The notes under the pieces were generated by a model, which did not search any database, had not been told where the DNA came from, and worked only from the letters and a program-made list of their open reading frames with translations. A stretch of 24,805 bases of DNA from a virus: positions 1-24,805 of IMG/VR virus record IMGVR_UViG_3300003690_000082. One strand, written 5' to 3'. The position numbers and the translations under genes were made by a program. Shown piece by piece: positions 22,464-24,805 of this stretch; position 1 is the stretch's first letter; the number at the start of each line of letters is the position of its first letter.

Positions 22464-22898
22464 ATGCTGCATAACCGGCGTCCCAGGAAAAAATGGGTAG
22501 GTAATGATGCGCTGAACCTGAAAATTAAATTTCCGGTGGCTGAGCGGTATCTCAGAGACTCGCAAATGCCAGATACAATGCGGTGGTATCCAGAGTATGC
22601 CTGGGCCGTCATGGGTCCAAGTACCACCGTCCTGGGATGTGCGGGAGTCTTTGACTTCGGATGGTTCCTCGTCGGTAGCCTGTGGGTGCATCCAAGTATA
22701 CGGGGTCAAGGGTGGGCACGAAAATTAACCGAGGCCCGTATCGAATATCTGAAAACAAATAAGAATCGGTTCCCGAAACTGTTAATTTCACGGCCCAATA
22801 ACCAGGCATCCAGACATACACTCGTATCCGTAGGATTCAAACCCACAGATATCAATGATGGGGAAGGTGATATTATCTATGTCGCATACCTGATATGA
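22464..22898 (+). CDS. GNAT-fold N-acetyltransferase (144 aa)
   Basis: Transfers acetyl from acetyl-CoA to an amine. The diagnostic acetyl-CoA loop LWVHPSIRGQGWARKLTE (73-90), R/Q-x-x-G-x-G/W type, is followed by a helix. KLLISRPNNQASRHTLVSVGF (105-125) has the usual Asn/Gln and GF pattern of the acceptor end, and the strand EYAWAVMGPSTTVLGCAGVFDF lies before it. The fold is full length at 144 aa. ATG 22464 has GGAG six bases upstream. Target unknown: phage GNATs may modify host RNA polymerase, tRNA, antitoxins or defence proteins. The TGA overlaps the next ATG (ATGA), so it is co-translated with the Cys-rich protein. Confidence 0.8.
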   Translation: MLHNRRPRKKWVGNDALNLKIKFPVAERYLRDSQMPDTMRWYPEYAWAVMGPSTTVLGCAGVFDFGWFLVGSLWVHPSIRGQGWARKLTEARIEYLKTNKNRFPKLLISRPNNQASRHTLVSVGFKPTDINDGEGDIIYVAYLI

Positions 22899-23092
22899 GA
22901 GACTGTATGAATTGCCGGCATGCAAGATGGGAAATATCATCGCATACCGGAGAATGTGTGTTCCCGCTTCCAAGGTGGATCCTGGAAATAACCGGCAAAG
23001 GAGGAAAAATAAATACGAAGTATCCATATACCAACTGTCCCGCATGGGAAAAAATGAACAAAAAGGTTGAAATTAATATATATTGTCCGTAA
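22895..23092 (+). CDS. Cys-rich mini-protein (65 aa)
   Basis: 65 residues coupled to the acetyltransferase by ATGA at 22895-22898. Cys at 4, 7, 21 and 48 (CMNCRHARW, GECVFPLP, TNCPAWE) form a probable zinc- or Fe-S-binding site; C64 is extra. The pattern CxxCxHA...GxCxxPLP...NCPAW is one I associate with small conserved phage proteins of unknown function. A GKGGK loop lies in the middle. No membrane part or signal. Confidence 0.6.
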   Translation: MRDCMNCRHARWEISSHTGECVFPLPRWILEITGKGGKINTKYPYTNCPAWEKMNKKVEINIYCP

Positions 23093-23115
23093 CTAACGCG
23101 GAAAGGAAACGCGAA

Positions 23116-23811
23116 ATGATAAAAACCCCAGGCCTGAAAATAAAAAAACCAGCATTAAGTATAGTCGCAAAAGAATCGAAGAAAAAAACCAGAACACGAA
23201 AAAAACCCGAACCGATCGTGCCAGAAGAAGACGGTCTGCACTCTAGCCCTGAACAAAATCTAGTCGATGTGGCACACTCGCAAATGGACGCAGGAACTAA
23301 AAAAATTCTGGAGTCTATGTATTTGCACGGAATGAGTATCAAACAAGCCTGCGAACATGCAGGTGTTAAATATTATCGCTCTAAAATGATCGTCGCACGT
23401 TCAGAAGTCGCTAAAGCATATATCGAGCATCTACTTGAAAGAGCCGCCGTTATACGCGAATTCGGAGTGGATGACCTGCACCTCGTGGAACTGGTTAAAA
23501 TACGAGATATGGCCAGAAATACCGGCCAGGGAGCAGCAGCAACTCGAGCGCATGAAATATGTATGAAAGCAATCGGCCGCCTTTCAAAGGAAGAAAGGCC
23601 TCAAGATTCACTTAAATCAGTCAAGGAAATGACAAGGAAAGAAATGCTCGAAGAATTTTCTAGATATAAGATGAAGGCTGACGGGGAACCGCTTGTTTCT
23701 ACTGAGAAATCAGTCCAAAAAGAGAAGGCGGAGCTGCTGGCGCGCGGGTCGCGCCCCGCCGCCATTCTATCGCCCCCCAACGACATCGGCGCGCGCATTA
23801 ATTTCGCGTGA
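23116..23811 (+). CDS. terS: Probable small terminase subunit (231 aa)
   Basis: Start at ATG 23116 with AAAGGA upstream; an in-frame TTG at 23083 is less likely. Residues 1-35 are Lys/Arg-rich. A helix-turn-helix-like segment follows (LESMYLHGMSIKQACEHAGV, 65-84), which would recognise the packaging site. A helical oligomerisation region around VKIRDMARNTGQGAAATRAHEICMKAIGRL (127-156) has the look of small-terminase helices, with a long flexible tail behind it. The C-terminal 27 residues are coded by abruptly GC-rich DNA (from about 23730). A generic HTH regulator is the main alternative. The large subunit is not adjacent; instead a repeat-rich zone follows that might hold its recognition site. 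Confidence 0.55.
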   Translation: MIKTPGLKIKKPALSIVAKESKKKTRTRKKPEPIVPEEDGLHSSPEQNLVDVAHSQMDAGTKKILESMYLHGMSIKQACEHAGVKYYRSKMIVARSEVAKAYIEHLLERAAVIREFGVDDLHLVELVKIRDMARNTGQGAAATRAHEICMKAIGRLSKEERPQDSLKSVKEMTRKEMLEEFSRYKMKADGEPLVSTEKSVQKEKAELLARGSRPAAILSPPNDIGARINFA

Positions 23812-23832
23812 CTGCGCGCGTATCCGTTTTAT

Positions 23833-23924
23833 ATGGGAGCCATCGCCGGCGCGCGCGCACGACAAATAATGTCGTTTCTGGACAAATAATGTCTGCCGAT
23901 GGGAGCCACCGCCGGCGCGCGCGC
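23833..23924 (+). repeat. Two 26-bp GC-rich direct repeats with alternating CG tracts
   Basis: Copy 1 (23833-23858) and copy 2 (23899-23924) begin ATGGGAGCCATCGCCGGCGC and differ at one base (T/C). Each ends in an alternating GC run of six to twelve bases, a Z-DNA-prone pattern. The copies are 66 bp apart (start to start) and flank the paired GACA-N5-TGTC sites. No gene is seen in 23812-24207. Confidence 0.85.
23861..23893 (+). promoter_or_regulatory. Twin 13-bp sites GACA-N5-TGTC with 20-bp phasing
   Basis: The identical sequence GACAAATAATGTC appears at 23861-23873 and 23881-23893. Each is an inverted pair of GACA/TGTC half-sites around an all-A/T spacer. Centres are 20 bp apart, about two helical turns, so two protein dimers could bind on one face. 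It follows the probable small-terminase gene. Confidence 0.6.
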
Positions 23925-23942
23925 GCGGCCATTAAATAGTCT

Positions 23943-24103
23943 TGGGTTTTGGTATGTTTTAGTGGGTTTTGGTAGGTTTTGGTATGTTTTGGTTTGATAG
24001 GTTTTGGTGGGTTTTGGTAGGTTTTGGGTTTGGTGGGTTTTGGTATGTTTTGGTAGGTTTTGGGTTTGGTGGGTTTTGGTATGTTTTGGTAGGTTTTGGG
24101 TTT
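23943..24103 (+). repeat. G/T-rich tandem repeat array with 36-bp period
   Basis: About 160 bases made of GGTTTTGG-type units on the plus strand. Two identical 36-bp copies (24019-24054 and 24055-24090) and a 13-base partial third (24091-24103) follow a more degenerate portion. Many GG/GGG runs give G-quadruplex potential, with an adenine/cytosine-rich complement. Open frames in both strands (12-residue repeating peptides) are by-products of the 36-bp period, not supported genes. Confidence 0.8.
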
Positions 24104-24207
24104 CCAGGCGCCGGCGGCCGGCCTGGCGATGAGCTCTTGAGCGAGATAAACTCCAGGCCAGCCACGGCAGCTTATGCCGGCCCAGAGTCTCCCGGTGCTA
24201 GCTGTTT

Positions 24208-24393
24208 TTATTCATAATGTTTTACAGCGGCGGAAATAATGCGTTCCCGTTCCCGCTCCGAAAAAGTTGGCATGAGATAGTTCCCCGATCCAGACTGCGC
24301 CGTGAGCAGGTCGAAGGCCGATTTGGTATTCCACTGTTGCTTGAAAACATCCCAATACTTTACTCTTCCGTCATTTCGGATTTTGGTTTTCAC
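24208..24393 (-). CDS. Hypothetical minus-strand protein (61 aa)
   Basis: Starts with GTG at 24393 on the minus strand; GGAGG precedes it by seven bases and the start overlaps the upstream gene's stop by GTGA. 61 residues, mixed charged (KTKIRNDGRVKYWDVFKQQ), with a helical end (SERERERIISAAVKHYE). No motif recognised. Last gene of a three-gene minus-strand operon running toward the repeat zone. Coupled translation and good ribosome sites support a real gene. Confidence 0.6.
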   Translation of the reverse strand: MKTKIRNDGRVKYWDVFKQQWNTKSAFDLLTAQSGSGNYLMPTFSERERERIISAAVKHYE

Positions 24394-24581
24394 TCTCCGA
24401 CCTCCATGTTTGTGGGGTCAGGAATGACACTGTTGAGTTTTTCGTACAGCTGACCGCATGTGGACAGCGCGCGAGGCGACAGCCGCTCGCCGCAATATTC
24501 GCGAATGTTTCCAAGAGCATCCTCCAGCACCTTGACCTCCTCTACGGCCAGTTCAACTTTCACGACCAGTTCAACTTTCAT
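24390..24581 (-). CDS. Hypothetical minus-strand protein (63 aa)
   Basis: ATG at 24581 overlaps the preceding stop as TAATG, with GGAGG about nine bases upstream. The start is an 18-bp tandem duplication (MKVELV followed by VKVELA), so a second start, GTG at 24563, exists in the same frame. The rest is helical and acidic, with two Cys. Family unknown; middle gene of the minus-strand operon. Confidence 0.6.
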   Translation of the reverse strand: MKVELVVKVELAVEEVKVLEDALGNIREYCGERLSPRALSTCGQLYEKLNSVIPDPTNMEVGE

Positions 24582-24805
24582 TATTCGATGACCTCCGTGA
24601 TAGTGTGAAATGCTTTTTTGAGTTCATTGATCAGACCGTGCCGGCCAGTGGTCACACCTCGGTCGTAGGCACTTTCGCTTATGACACGCGCCTCTTGCGC
24701 CATCTCTTTTCCGCGCTCGACTCCAGCGTAGAATTTCTCGTTCAGGTCGCCGACATTGAAGGCTCGGGTTTCGAGAACTGATTTGCGGCCCTGCTCGTAA
24801 CCATT
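24581..24805 (-). CDS. Hypothetical minus-strand protein, N-terminus outside window
   Basis: Open on the minus strand from the window edge to TAA at 24583-24581, 74 residues seen (NGYEQGRKSVLETRAF..., then AYDRGVTTGRHGLINELKKA). It is a helical, charged protein without a motif I recognise. The stop overlaps the next start (TAATG). The true start lies beyond the right edge. Confidence 0.6.
   Translation of the reverse strand, partial: NGYEQGRKSVLETRAFNVGDLNEKFYAGVERGKEMAQEARVISESAYDRGVTTGRHGLINELKKAFHTITEVIE

Noticed and set aside
24019-24103. CRISPR-like 36-bp repeats
   Set aside because: The copies are directly contiguous with no unique spacers, and the units are simple G/T-rich sequence.
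23959-24217. Open frames of repeating peptides on both strands in the G/T-rich array
   Set aside because: They result from the 36-bp (3 x 12) period and simple composition; no ribosome sites or plausible protein sequence.

Overview
The window is a stretch of a tailed double-stranded DNA bacteriophage genome (Caudoviricetes), probably from an uncultured, environmental, podovirus-like phage. The evidence is tightly packed genes with 1-11 nt start/stop overlaps, strong Shine-Dalgarno sites, a run of virion proteins of the type seen in marine podoviruses, and a phage replication/recombination module. No host gene, rRNA, tRNA, integrase, RNA polymerase, DNA polymerase, portal, major capsid, large terminase or lysis gene was recognised, so this is only part of a genome.

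Layout. Positions 1-9023 (+) form a late virion module: the C-terminus of a tail or stabilisation-type protein, several small structural proteins, a 670-aa protein with a Gly/Pro-rich tandem-repeat region, a Gln/Gly/Ala-rich 362-aa protein, a 570-aa protein, and a 1027-aa protein with a hydrophobic segment that looks like an internal/ejection protein. A lone minus-strand gene (9020-9298) separates this from the replication side. Its stop shares a TTAA with the 1027-aa gene, and its start lies 17 bp from a divergent DUF1064-like nuclease gene. Positions 9316-17675 (+) hold DNA metabolism genes: a DUF1064-like PD-(D/E)XK nuclease, an AAA_24/Sak4-type ATPase, a putative ssDNA-binding protein, a DEAH helicase, a Cas4-like nuclease and a primase-helicase fusion. 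Unknown small genes lie among them. Positions 17710-21038 (+) hold small accessory genes and an orphan C5-cytosine DNA methyltransferase.

Positions 21039-21639 are a 600-bp non-coding control region. It contains five copies (two perfect) of a dyad TGTCC-N5-GGACA, AT-rich tracts, several hairpins, and a 14-bp palindrome CTCTCTATAGAGAG that resembles a T7-type promoter core. It looks like an operator array or replication origin and is the strongest candidate here for an undescribed regulatory system. After it come an HNH endonuclease, a GNAT acetyltransferase, a Cys-rich mini-protein and a small-terminase-like protein (to 23811).

The plus-strand genes end in a 396-bp repeat-rich convergence zone (23812-24207). 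It has paired 26-bp GC-rich direct repeats with alternating CG tracts, a twin GACA-N5-TGTC site with 20-bp phasing, and a G/T-rich array with a 36-bp period. Three overlapping minus-strand genes (24208-24805, the last one cut by the window edge) approach it from the other side.

Inferred co-operation: the Cas4-like nuclease could resect DNA, the Sak4-type ATPase and SSB could anneal or exchange strands, and the helicase and primase-helicase could run replication. The methyltransferase would protect the DNA from host restriction, and the small terminase would start packaging. These roles come from family-level recognition by eye; no database search was run.
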